Below, piece by piece: positions 36,340 to 47,484 of a stretch of DNA of 64,000 nt; position 1 is the first letter of the stretch, and each line of letters opens with the position of its first letter. The DNA is from Apiospora phragmitis (Eukaryota > Ascomycota > Sordariomycetes > Amphisphaeriales > Apiosporaceae). The notes below the pieces were generated by a model. It saw only the letters and a list, made by a program, of their open reading frames with translations, was not told the origin of the DNA and searched no databases. The DNA is taken from assembly GCA_038363925.1 (NCBI GenBank), contig JAQQWL010000001.1, positions 2,790,001 to 2,854,000 on the forward strand, given 5' to 3'. The position numbers and the translations under genes are program-made.

Positions 36340-37180
36340 TTATTTAAATAAAGGCTTATTTACGCTTTTATAGCGGAATTATTATTATAGAACCTAATAA
36401 GATCCTATGCGCTGCCGGTTTTTTTAAAAGCGACGCCCTTGCCTAGTTCGAACCCGTTATAAAGGATTACCTCGATAACCTGGATATCGACGATTAGGAA
36501 GTTAATACTAAAAGGATTTTCCGATATTACGCGGAGTTTAAAAAGAAATTAAAGGCGACCTTTAATAATTTAAACGAAACCCGGACTATAAAGCGACAAC
36601 TTATATAGTTTAAATAAAAAAGGTTAATAATTATTTACGCCGCCTAATTTAAATAAATATTTTTTAAAATTAAATAGAGTAATAACGACGCCTTAATAAT
36701 ATTCTTTTATGCGGGATTATAAAAAGACGTAAAGGATAAAATTAGTCGGGCGGATTACCCCGATAATTTTAATAAGTACGTTAAAATAATAGTTAAGATC
36801 GATAACCGCTTATACGAACGACGCCTCGAAAAGTAGGGTAGCCGAGCCCCGCGAATAAATAATAAACCTCGAGTTAATAACGAACGATTAATCTAACGTA
36901 CGTAAAAAAAAACTTTTTATAAATCGTATAATAAACTTATAAACCTTAACGCTACTTAACGAAATAATAAAGATAATTATAAAAAAAAGGTTACTTATTA
37001 TAATTATAAAAAGAACGGATACTTTATTTATAATTATAAAAGCTTTAAAAAGACGTTTAACCATGTTTTAAAAGAACAATACGTTAACGTTATAAGTAAA
37101 AAACTTACCTTAATAATTATTAAAAGTAGTAACGTTAATAATATTATCGAAGTATTATATAATAATTTATTTTAAATAGC
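36340..37180 (+). pseudogene. gag remnant of the Gypsy element
   Basis: Interrupted open segments encode a Lys/Asn-rich protein ending in a zinc-knuckle-like YNYKKNGYF segment, where Tyr stands at the positions expected for Cys (TGT/TGC to TAT/TAC is a RIP change). Boundaries are approximate. Confidence 0.65.
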
Positions 37181-38399
37181 TTATTACGACGACGGGTATA
37201 ATACTTATTTAATAAATAAAGAAAAAACCGGATAGTTTTTTAAACCGCTTAAAAAAAAAGTAAAAACGACGAGGAAACTCGTTATAACGAGCCGAAAACC
37301 CGTTACCGACCTCATAATCTACGAGTCTAAAAATAAATAGGAGCCGGGAGAGCCTCAAGGTCACGAGCGCCTAGTAAATATAACCGTAAATAATATCGTT
37401 AATAAACTTATAAAATTACGAGACTTAAAAATAAACGGATAGATCGCTATCCCTAATATACTAAGCCCCGATTCTAAAAAACTTCGATAAACCTTTATTT
37501 CATACGGATTCGATTAAAGAATCCGAGAAAATTACGTAATAGGCGATAATTAACGAGTATCGCCTACCGACGAGATATATTTCACGCTTTTATAAATTTC
37601 TTATATATATAACGGATATACCGAACACTTAGCGGAAAAACTCGAGAACGAATAGTTCTCGCGAAAAATCGGTAAAAAACCCATCTCTCGATTATATATA
37701 AACTATATAATTAAAAAAAAATAAAACGATTATACTTAACGGATAACGCTTATACTTATTAATACGAAAAAACCTTTAATAGCTACGACGGTGCTACCTA
37801 GGACGGCAAGAGTAAACCGATTACGAGGAAAACCGATGCCTCGTTTATACTTAAGAAAAGTTACGAGCTTTATGTAAATTATAAGCTCGTATTTTTAACA
37901 AATCTTAATAAAACTTTAAAGCGGATCTACTATTCCGTATATATAAAACGTACGAATTACGACTAGACGAAACAGAAAATCTTAAAAACCGCCGCTTCTT
38001 AATAACGGACGGACGAGTACTATATATTAACGGGATCGTTAAAAGCTAAATTAATAATAATAAAAAGGTTATTACTCTTTATTAGTAAAAAAACGAGTTA
38101 CGGTTTATTAATGAACTAAAATCTTAGGTATAAGGATTAATAATAATTATAAGATTAAAACTTACGCTACCACCAGTATATATACCCACGCCTACGCTTA
38201 CCTCTAAATAATAAGCGAATCTATACCGGCAACAAAGGACGCGAAGAAACCCCGGCCGTAAAAAGTAACAGCCGGGAAACGAATTCCGCCGGTTATAATA
38301 AAACGATATTTAACGGAATAAAATAAGTCCCTATACTTATTAACGAATAAACGAGATATTTACGAGTATATTATATTAATAATAAATATCCGAGGAGTT

Positions 38400-41300
38400 A
38401 CTATTAGAACGTTACTGGATAGCGAAGCGTAAAAAAATTATATCTCGCTAAGAATCGTTAATAGCTTAAAATTAAAATAATAAAAAAAAAACGCCCCATA
38501 CCGGCTTAAAACCGTTAATAAAGGATTTATAACGTACGAAAATAGCGAGGTCAGGAGGGAAGTCGCGAACTTTCCTATCGACATCGGAGGGCGTCCTAAA
38601 CGAATTACGTATAACATTACAGAAGTATTAAGATATAATATAATATTAAAAATACCCTAATTACGGGTAAGTAATCTTAAAATTAACTAAAAAATAAGCT
38701 AACTTTAATAAGAAATACTAAGAAAAGGATTAGTTATTAAGCAGCGCTTAAAAAAGAAGCCCCTAAATAGACTTAAAGTATTTAAAATATATTTTATCGT
38801 TAAAAAACCTAAGCTAAATATTATAACGATTATATTAAAAAAGTACCGGCAGTTTAAAAACCTTTTTAATAGAAAATTAAAAACGGGTTTATTACCTTAT
38901 ACACGGTAAAATTATAAAATACCCCTTAAAAAAAGAAAGTAACCATAATTTATACTTATATATAAGCTTAATCGAAAACACGAGGAAATATTTAAGGAGT
39001 ATATTACGGAAAACCTCGAAAAGGGAGTAATATAACCATCCACGTTACCAGCAGGATACCCTATTCTCTTCGCCTTTAAAAAAAGTAAAAATGGTAAAAA
39101 GAGGTAAAAAATATACGTTAACTACCGGAAGCTTAACGAAATTATTATTAAAAATCGGTACCTACTTCCCTTAATTAATAACCTACGCGATAAGCTTTAT
39201 AAAGTAGTAATTTTTATAATACTAAACCTATTTAATATATATAACCTAATCCGTATTAAAAAAAAAAGAATAGAAAACCGTATTCCGTATTAAATACGGA
39301 TATTTCGAATATTAAGCAATACCGTTCGGGCTTACGAACATACCAGCTAACTTTTAAAGTATAATTAACTACGTATTACGCGAATACCTCGATAAGTTCG
39401 TAATAATATACTTAAATAATATCTTAATTTATTTAAAGGATAAAAAATAATATAAAAAGCACGTTAAGCTCGTACTCTAAAAATTACGAAACGCTAATCT
39501 TTTAATAAATCTAGAAAAGAGCGAGTTTTACTAGAAAACGGTTACCTTTATAAGATACATAATATCCCTAAGAGAAGTTTAAATAAAAACTTTTAAAATT
39601 TTAATAGTAAAAGAGTAGCCTAAGCCTATAAACGCTACCGAAATCAGATCCTTTTTAAAACTAACTAATTACTACCGGATCTTTATTCCTAGATTTAATA
39701 AAATAGCGACACCCTTTACACACCTAACTAAGAAGGACGAGCTATTTTAATTAATAAATATAAAAGAAATAGCCTTTTAAACCCTTAAGGACTTGATCTG
39801 CGCCGAACCGGTGCTTCGCATAACAGAACTAAGCAGACCTTTCGAAGTAGAAACCAACGTATCGGATTACGCGATCGGAGGGCAACTTAGCCAACGGGAC
39901 GATAACGGGAAGTCGCACTTAGTCGTATTTTTTTCGAAGAAGTTAAATAAACCTGAACTTAATTATTAAATTTACGATAAAAAGTTAATAACTATTATTA
40001 AAATATTTAAAGAATAGAGATATTATTTAAATAATACGGAAAAACTAATAAAGGTTTATACCGATTATAAAAACCTTACGACGTTTATTACCGGAAAAGA
40101 GTTAAATAAACAATAAATACGATAGTTAGAATTCTTTTTAAAATTCAGTTTCGTTATTATTTATCGCAAAAGAAGCGATAACGGTAAGGCCGACGCTTTA
40201 AACCGACGACCGGACCATTAGCAAGACGTACTACCAAAGATACGCATAATCTTAACGTATAATAAGGACGGAAACCTTATACCGTTACGACACATCTAAG
40301 CTACCCATAAAATATAATTCTATAAAAAATAAATCGAGAGGTTCGAAAAATACTCCGGAACCCTAAACTTCGTAAATTAGGCTAAAAACGGACTTAATAC
40401 TAAGAACGGGCTTATATACCGTTATAATAAAATCTATATCTTTAAATAATACCAGAACGAGTTTATTAAAGAATTTTACGCATACCCCGCGTATAGATAC
40501 TAAGGAATCTTTAAAACCTAAAAGCGAATTAATAAATAATTTAACTATAAAAACTTTAAAAACAAAGTTACGTAAATAATTAATAACTACGACCTTTATA
40601 ATAAGGCTAAGGCCGCACGATACTAACCGTATAAAGAACTTTAGCTTATACCGCCACTAGATAAAGCCTAGAAAACGATCGTATTTAACTTTATTATTAA
40701 GCTATTACTATTTAAAGAATTATTAATTAAGGTTAAATACGATAATATATTAATTATTATCGATAAGCTTATTAAATATATATATTTCTTACTATATAAA
40801 GAAGTAAGTAATATTAATAACTTCGCGTAAACTTTCTTTAGGACGATTATTAATTAATACGGTTTATTAAAAAACGATTATCTCTAATCGAGATAAACTA
40901 TTTATTACTAAATTTTAAAAATCCTTTATAATATAATTAAGAGTTAAGTATAAATTATTTATAATATATTACCCGTAAATCGACGGATAAACCGAGCGCG
41001 CGAACTAGACGCTTAAATAATACTTACGATACTATATTAATTATAAATAAAATAATTAAGTACGATTATTACTTATAGTATAATTTATATATAATAACGC
41101 GAATAACGAGATTACGCGTATATTACCTTTTAAAACTAATTACGGGTTTAATCCAGATATTACCCGACCTTAATTAAAAAGAAAATTAGTACCGATAGCG
41201 ACTATTTAAGTCGAAAAACTAAAAGAACTCTAAATATCGCTATAGGAAAACCTTACCTTTCTTTAAAAACGAATAAAGCAGTACGCCGATAAAAAAAGGA

Positions 41301-41731
41301 TAAAAGGACCTATCCTAAGAAAAGGAGATAAAGTTTACCTCTTCCGACGAAATATTAAAACTAAACGATTAAATAATAAACTAGACTTTAAAAAAATCGA
41401 ACTATTTAAAATTGTAAAAGTTATTTTAAAAACTAATTATCGATTATCGCTACTTAAAATAATACGAATATATCCTATATTTTATATTTTATTATTCGAA
41501 CCAGCCTTAAAAAATATACTTATTAAAATATAATTAAAAGCCGAAATAGATTAGTACGAATACAAAATCGAAACCATCCTCTTTAGAAAACGAGTAAGAC
41601 AAGGGTAGAAATATCTCGTTAAATAGAAGGGTTACTTATTTAAAAATAATACCTAGGAACTTAGGAAACACTTAGCGAACGCCGTCGAGGCGCTTCGGAA
41701 GTATAAAGCAAGGATGGCAGGGAAAAATTAA
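38400..41731 (+). pseudogene. pol remnant: protease, RT, RNase H, integrase, chromodomain
   Basis: Protease: LLDS followed by YISLRIVNSLKLK (about 38410-38475). Reverse transcriptase: VNYRKLNEIIIKNRYLLPLI, then YNLIRI and the catalytic box YLNNILIYL where YLDD is expected. RNase H: FEVETNVSDYAIGGQLSQ with the catalytic Asp as Asn, ending GKADALNRRPDH. Integrase: an AYPAYRY zinc-site region, IVFNFIIKLLL and YDNILIIIDKL in the core. Chromodomain: YEYKIETILFRKRVRQG, KYLVK and a downstream NAVEALRKYKARM tail, ending at TAA 41729-41731. Many TAG codons sit where Trp is conserved. Confidence 0.88.
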
Positions 41732-42387
41732 CGTCCGTCTTAAACTAATCCACTACTTTAAAGCCCCTAAACTAATACACGTCCGCGATAGCCTTAAATT
41801 CGGCACGCTTTTACGCCTCGAGTTCGTTTAAAAAATAAAGGCCCCGTTTTACTATCTTAACGCCACGAGTAACCAAGGATTCTCGCTAAACCCTAATCTT
41901 TTCTAAACGGAGGCAGGCCTTTTAAGCCTCCCGGTAAGCACGCTCTAAAGCCTCGCTAACTTATCGAAAAGAGTCGCTCGCTTTTTGTTTAGCCAAACGT
42001 AATCGGCGGGATTTATCTACTACCCGTAACATAGCGGACACCGAAATCCCCGAACTATTATAAAACAAGCCGAGGCGAACGTATTCGCGATAACGGTTAG
42101 AGCCTTTTATTATTTTATACGTCCATTTTTACGGTGCGTATAAAGAATAAAGAAGAACTTCGACTTTAAATTCGTTAATAAGCGCTATAAAGTTATAACG
42201 TTATTTTGTTTTCTTTAATTTAAAACGCGAAAAAAAAAACTTCTTAATACGACCTAATATAATAAATAAATATTATTAAAAAAGTAATAAAAAAAGAACT
42301 TATTAAAACCCGATAAAATAAATAAATAAAAATACTTATATAATTAAAAGCGCTTTAAAAATAAAATAAATAAGAAGGAAGAAATAA

Positions 42388-43015
42388 TATTACGACCTAG
42401 CCTAATTATATAACCCAGACCTACTTTGCGGAAACGGTACCACGATGCCCCGCGGCGCGTACCTGCTCGACTAGGCGGGACAGGTACTCAAGACTCACTA
42501 TAATCGGTATTACGAATAATAACTAATTAAAAAACCCTCCGCAATACTAAATTATAACTAAAAGAGGATAGATATATACGACTATATCGAAAAGCCGCGA
42601 CGAGCAACTATATTACGTAATAAATTATTAAATTACTAATTTAAAATTAAAAAAACTATTAATCTAATAAGCTCACGCTTTAAAGGATTATTAATAAAAC
42701 TAAGGGTAAGCTATGAAGCTAAGTAATTAATAAAAAAGAGATTAAATATATAACGATAAACGTTTCCTATATATTTTATATAAATACTCTTTATTTTAAT
42801 AATTAATTTAAGTATTAATCTAACCTATTAATAAGGCATATTACCTTAACGACCTATTATACTCCTAATTAAGTTTTACGATTAGTTTAAGGATATTACT
42901 TATTATATTAAACGGACGCGTTCGTCTACACGTTTACGTACTTTCTCGTTTAGTTAACATAAACCTAAATACGTTTTACTAGGTTTCTTTTAGACCCTAA
43001 TAGCCGTTCGTTACA
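42388..43015 (+). repeat. 3' LTR
   Basis: Starts TATTACGACC (mutated TG) and ends CGTTACA with the canonical CA. It is preceded by a purine-rich tract AAGAAGGAAGAAA (42372-42384), a candidate polypurine tract for plus-strand priming. Confidence 0.93.
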
Positions 43016-43205
43016 TAAAGGGCAGCCTTATAAATAGATTTACCGCTTGCCATATCTTAAATGGCGGTAGAGATATCGTTTTCGATATATAAACGTATTA
43101 TTAATAAATTAGTATATATTTAAAAGAATGAAATAATTCGGATCAGAATTCGTTAAGAAATCTCTTTTTAAATCGAAATGGCGGTGAATCGTGGTGGAGG
43201 TCGAC

Positions 43206-43253
43206 AGGGGGGTCAATTACAGGGGGGGGGGTCAATTATGGGGTGACGTACGT
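43206..43253 (-). repeat. Right terminal inverted repeat of the Fot1-like element
   Basis: Reverse complement begins with the same 20 bases as the left end. The G runs (up to 11) are longer than the C runs on the left. TA follows at 43254-43255. Confidence 0.93.
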
Positions 43254-43255
43254 TA

Positions 43256-44209
43256 GCAGCCAGTAGCAACAGGTCGACCTTGACTCACCTAGACATTGCC
43301 CCAGCCGGTCGGGAACTTTACTGGATTTCAGTTCGTTATTAGAGTGATATAATGGAGTAGATGACGCATGGGAGTTCATTTGTTTCTGTTTTTCGACGTT
43401 GTGAGTGACTTGTCGAACATCCTGTTTCTATCCAGGATCACTGACTCGGCAATATGGAGGAGGTCGACTGGCAGTAAGCGAAGAACATCTTGGCATACGA
43501 GCAAGACAACTGTATTAATTATTAGATTGACAACCCTTGCAGAGTCATGCTACTGATGCTGCGCAACTAGCTCAGACTGGTTTGCAACTAAAAACAAATA
43601 AGATATTGAAGTTCAACTTCTGCATGTTGGTTGAGGTAATATTGCATATGCCAATGGAGGAGGTGTCTTTGCGATTCGCTAGACGGAGGACTAGATCAAA
43701 CCTTGTACCCAACCAGTGGCGTCCCGTGGCGGTAAGCCTGCCGAGAGTCCGAGAAGACCTCCCGACGCGGGGGAGACCAAGAGGACCGGATATAACATGA
43801 CGAGTATTTGCCTTATCAATATCCCTGTTGTCATATGCAGAGTTTTGGAGAACCCTTCATTCTCTCTGTTGGAATTCCTACGGCCATGAGGACACGGGTA
43901 TTCGGCTCCCAAAACTTTTGTTCTATTACGGAGATGCGGTTTCGACATGACGCTTTATATCTGTATTGCCACTCGTTCTACTGCACCGCCGTGATACACT
44001 CCTTGAATGCCCGAGAGACCCCCGCCTTCATCCGATGCACCTCTTACCTTCCCCGAATTGACTCACCGAGCTGGAACGTACTTGATGAATATAAAGATGC
44101 AAAAAAGAACATCTCTGGAAGGAAACAGGAGATGATAGACAATATTCCAAGCCCGCCGACACTCAGCTCCTGTTGACCCTTGTCCACTCATCGCGATCAA
44201 ACTCTCATA
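43256..44209. other. Intergenic, no supported gene
   Basis: About 950 bases between the transposon and the FAD oxidase, with normal composition. Short open frames show no motifs. Confidence 0.4.
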
Positions 44210-45952
44210 ATGTATCCGTCTATTCTTCTCACCAGCACTTTAGTGCCGGCGGTCCTCGGCCGGGGCGACCCAGGCTACCCGGTCAAGAACCCTTCCATAT
44301 CCTACTGGCAGATCCCCCCTCACCCCGACGTCGCCGATCACCAGTCCCCGCAGCTCCCTGCAAGTGCTGACATCGTCATCATCGGCGCCGGCATGTCCGG
44401 CACCAGCATCGCCTGGCATCTGCTGATGGACAACAACAACACTAACAAGAACAGCTTAAGCACCAACAAGTCTCTCCCCAGGATTGCCATACTCGAGGCC
44501 CGCCAGGCCTGCTCGGGCGCGACGGGCCGGAACGGCGGCCACATCCGCCCCTCGTCCTACGAGGAGTACGCCGACGCCAAGAAGGTCACGACCCAAGACC
44601 AGGCGGCCAAGATCACGCGGTTCCGCGCCGACCACGTCGACGCCCTCCTAGACGCCGCTGCGCGGCTGCCAGCGCCGGCGCGGCGGGCGAGCTCCGTCCG
44701 GGCCGTCGACAGTCTGGATGTATACTTCGAGGAGGCCGCGTTCGCCGAGGCCGTGCGGCAGTGGGAGACGCTCAAGAAAGAAATCCCCGACTTGGGGAGC
44801 GAGTGGGACGTGCTGCCGCGCGACGAGGCGGTCCGGATCTCGCTCATGCCCAACGCAGTCGGCGCCCTGACTGGGACCGCGAAGGTGGCTGGCGCCATCT
44901 GGGGGTACCGCTTCGTCACCGGCAGCCTCAAGATGCTGCTGGACACATTTCCGGATTCCCTGTCCCTCGACACGCACACTACCGCCACCACCGTGAATGC
45001 GCTGGAAAACTCAACTCACAACTTTGCCGTCACAACTAGTCGCGGAACCATCCTGGCAAACCACGTCGTTCACGCGACCAACCCCTGGGCTCCCCATTTC
45101 GTTCCGGTCCTTGGGAACGCCCTTCAGGGCGGCCTCCTTAGCATGAGCGCCCAGCTCGGGGGTGCCGGTGTAAGTATACACATGTCTTTCTGTAGTTCTC
45201 TATCATGTCTTTTTAGCTATCAGCTTCCGACGCACACACAGCACAGTCTTGACTGACTTTCTTGTCTAATTCTTTTTTTTTCTACGACTATAGCTGCCCA
45301 AAGCCGGAAAGTGGCCCGCCTACCGCAACAACGTCAGCCTGCCCGGCGGCCGCGCCTGGTCCCTCTTCCTCCGCGGCGGCCTCGACTACCTCGTCCAGGA
45401 GCCCGAGCACGGCGAGTACATGTTCGGCGGCGGCGCGGGCCTCCCCGACGAGCCCGCGGCGGGCCGGGACCCGTACGACGACAGCGGGAACCCCGCGCCC
45501 CCTTCGCCGCGTACCTCGACGGCGCCCTGCCCACCTACTTCGGCTACCGGAACTGGGGGCGCGAGCGGGCAGACTTCCCGGCCGACCTGCACCCGGACGT
45601 CATCTACCTGGGCCGCACCAAGCGTGTCTGGACGGGCGTCGAGGGCTTCACCGCCGACGCGTTCCCGCTCGTCGGCCCGCTGTCGGCGCAGCAGACCCAG
45701 CGGACGATAAAGAACCCCGCCGCCGGCAGGGAGTGGGTCTCGGCCGGGTTCAACGGCGAGGGCATGGACTACGCCTGGCTCAGCGGTAAGGGGCTGAGCG
45801 AGATGATCCGGAACCACATGGCCAACGCGACGGACGAGGCGCTGTTTCGGTGGTTCCCCAAGGCGTTCCTGCCGACGGAGGAGCGCCTGGGAAAACGGAA
45901 CAGCACGACCATGGCGCGTCGGAGTGTCGACCGTCACAGCCGTCTGGGATAG
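44210..45952 (+). CDS. Secreted FAD-dependent oxidoreductase, DAO/amine-oxidase type (one frame break)
   Basis: The ATG at 44210 begins a signal peptide (MYPSILLTSTLVPAVLGRG). Exon 1 ends at 45169 and exon 2 starts at 45294 (GTAAGT...ATAG). The FAD-binding Rossmann motif is ADIVIIGAGMSGTSIAWHLL, with the acidic strand-2 residue in IAILEARQACSGATGRNGGH, the usual GRNGGH of the DAO fold. The C-terminal half has RVWTGVEGFTADAFPLVGPL and WVSAGFNGEGMDYAWLSGK, the FAD-closing motif. Such fungal proteins are predicted amino-acid or amine oxidases producing H2O2; the substrate is unknown. The frame changes at the C5 run 45498-45502. One extra C joins NPAPP to FAAYLDGALPTYFGYRNW. The rest is intact, so consensus error is favoured. 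Confidence 0.87.
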
Positions 45953-47484
45953 ACAATGTAGGATGACCACTCGTTGCTTGTAGCCCGCCTGTTTTCCCTG
46001 AGTGAAATTGACTACTCAAGGAATTAGAACAGCTGGAGGTTCGGAGCAGAGCGTAAAGGTCATATGTCAAATACCCGAAGCTAGTGGCTCATCTAATTAA
46101 TAGCTACTGGTGCTCCAGACATTCGCGTACAATTGTGTAGATGACCCTGCAATGTTTTATTCATCTCGACCAAACATGCGTCTTGTCAGAAGGCGACCCT
46201 GCTCTTCGATTTCTACGTGGTGTGTATAACACCCAAGACGGCTGCTCGAGTTCATGTCAGTGGTATATCGGAAAAATGATGTCTGGGCATTCCTGAGCTT
46301 GATCCTGAAATCGCGACTTCCTTCGGCTGTCCTGGAGGACGACGGTAGACATCGGCCATGCTGACCCAGGAGAAATGGAACTCTACAAGGCCACACTTTA
46401 GCGATCACTGCAGTTCCTTCTTTGAAAGCTGTGGGTGGTGGTCTCGCCATTGCTATTCCGGACTAACAATTGAAATCCTGTACATTCCTTGAGACCACGC
46501 GGTGAAATCACACCTTCTTGATCTACTAGACACATCATTCTGTCTCGAGCTTGGGGTTTGTCTCAATAAGCAAGGTCTTTTGTCGTTATGCAGCAAGGGC
46601 AGCACACCGACGACCTTGCCGGTTTTGGGGCCTCCTGTACTTAATACAGACCCAAGGCTGGTCGCCTAAAGGCGGGAGTCTCAAAACTCCAGTAACCAGT
46701 AAGTAAGAAAAATGCTGCTTCTCCCTCCCCAGATAGGGGGGCAGTGGAATCATGCAGAGAGTTGTCGAAGGTAAACCAGCATCTCATTCGGAAAATCACC
46801 AGAAGACATGTACATGTCAAAAGATTGCAACAGTCAGAATGTAAAGAACTTTTAAGACTGCGCATGTTGAAGACTATGACCTGAGTCACATGCTGACTGG
46901 CTGGCTGGGGTTTCCTTTCCCATCGACACCCGCTCCTCCTCGGCGAGGAGCAAATGCACCACCTACTACGCGCGTGCTGGGGTATATATTTCCTTCTGAT
47001 CAACGCCAAAACGGCCGTTTCCTTCATGAAATAAGCAAGATTCGCTAGCATCCAAAGCCGGGGTTTTGTGTTGTTTTTTTGGTCCTACATTGGCCGTATT
47101 GTTATTGTTGTAACTCCCCTAACGCCCTGCAAGCAAAAGAAGAAAAGCGATCCCCTGAGTGTGACTAACTAGACACAACTTCATACGGAAATACTGCGGC
47201 TACTCGAGATAGTCGAGAAAAGAAGTGCGAGCTATGGGGTGGCTGCTGCTGCGAGTTGCCCGGCGTGTGCCCCCCCAGGGACTAGAGACAAAGATGTACA
47301 GGGAACTGGAAGAAGGATAAAACGATGAAGCGTGACGTATATACAGTTGGCAACGGGGGAGGGCCCGGGTAGATATATTCGTACAAGGAAATGTGCCTCA
47401 AAGGCCGATGCTTTATAATTATTTTAGTTGTGAGGAATGCCGTATAAGGATTATCCTGGTTCGTATCTCGATTATTTCGCTACG
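45953..47484. other. Intergenic between convergent genes
   Basis: About 1.5 kb. No coding sequence was recognised. A 136-codon minus-strand frame at 46641-47051 has no motifs. Confidence 0.4.

Larger units (their letters stand above)
35387..43015 (+). mobile_element. Ty3/Gypsy chromovirus-type LTR retrotransposon, full length, RIP-inactivated
   Basis: The element is 7,629 bp, bounded by two 628-bp LTRs and a 5-bp target duplication TAAAG (35382-35386 and 43016-43020). Domain order on the plus strand, read through RIP stops, is gag with a CCHC-like knuckle near 36990-37040, protease (LDS, near 38415), reverse transcriptase (39115-39440), RNase H (39845-40220), integrase (about 40440-41200) and a C-terminal chromodomain (41545-41720). 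RT before integrase identifies Ty3/Gypsy, and the terminal chromodomain identifies the chromovirus branch found in many fungi. CpA/TpG are scarce and TpA abundant while CpG survives, which is the RIP signature. The YLDD box reads YLNN. Stops occur throughout at former Trp codons, so no protein can be made. Confidence 0.95.
33790..43200. other. RIP-affected AT-rich block
   Basis: The boundary with normal-composition DNA coincides with the transposon ends. CA and TG dinucleotides are visibly rare and TA is very common, whereas CG persists. Local GC-rich islands (35440-35480, 36170-36300, 42430-42480) are the only exceptions. No host gene was seen inside. Confidence 0.9.
33753..43253 (-). mobile_element. 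Fot1/pogo-like (Tc1/mariner) DNA transposon, RIP-mutated, interrupted by a retrotransposon
   Basis: Both ends carry the same inverted sequence, starting ACGTACGTCACCCCATAATT and running about 50 bp with RIP-type differences. Each end is flanked by TA (33751-33752 and 43254-43255), the Tc1/mariner target duplication. Without the inner element the length is about 1,867 bp, typical of Fot1 relatives. The transposase reads on the minus strand. The N-terminal segment (about 43120-43021) shows ENDISTAI and MASGKSIYKAAL. It resumes at 35386 with GILRSIFINRLYGR, a Psq-type helix-turn-helix. The catalytic region follows: GWINNEIAI...LEDIFIPET (about 34740-34681), then LLILNKYSSYI, where the expected catalytic Asp is Asn, and the helix preceding the third acidic residue (about 34620-34500). 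Multiple stops at former Trp/Gln codons show the element is inactive. Confidence 0.92.

Noticed and set aside
35387..43015. Ty1/Copia assignment
   Set aside because: Reverse transcriptase and RNase H precede integrase, and a chromodomain ends the polyprotein, which is the Ty3/Gypsy order.
33753..43253. Whole AT-rich block as a centromere or mitochondrial insertion
   Set aside because: Its ends coincide with transposon inverted repeats and its content is fully explained by two RIP-mutated elements.
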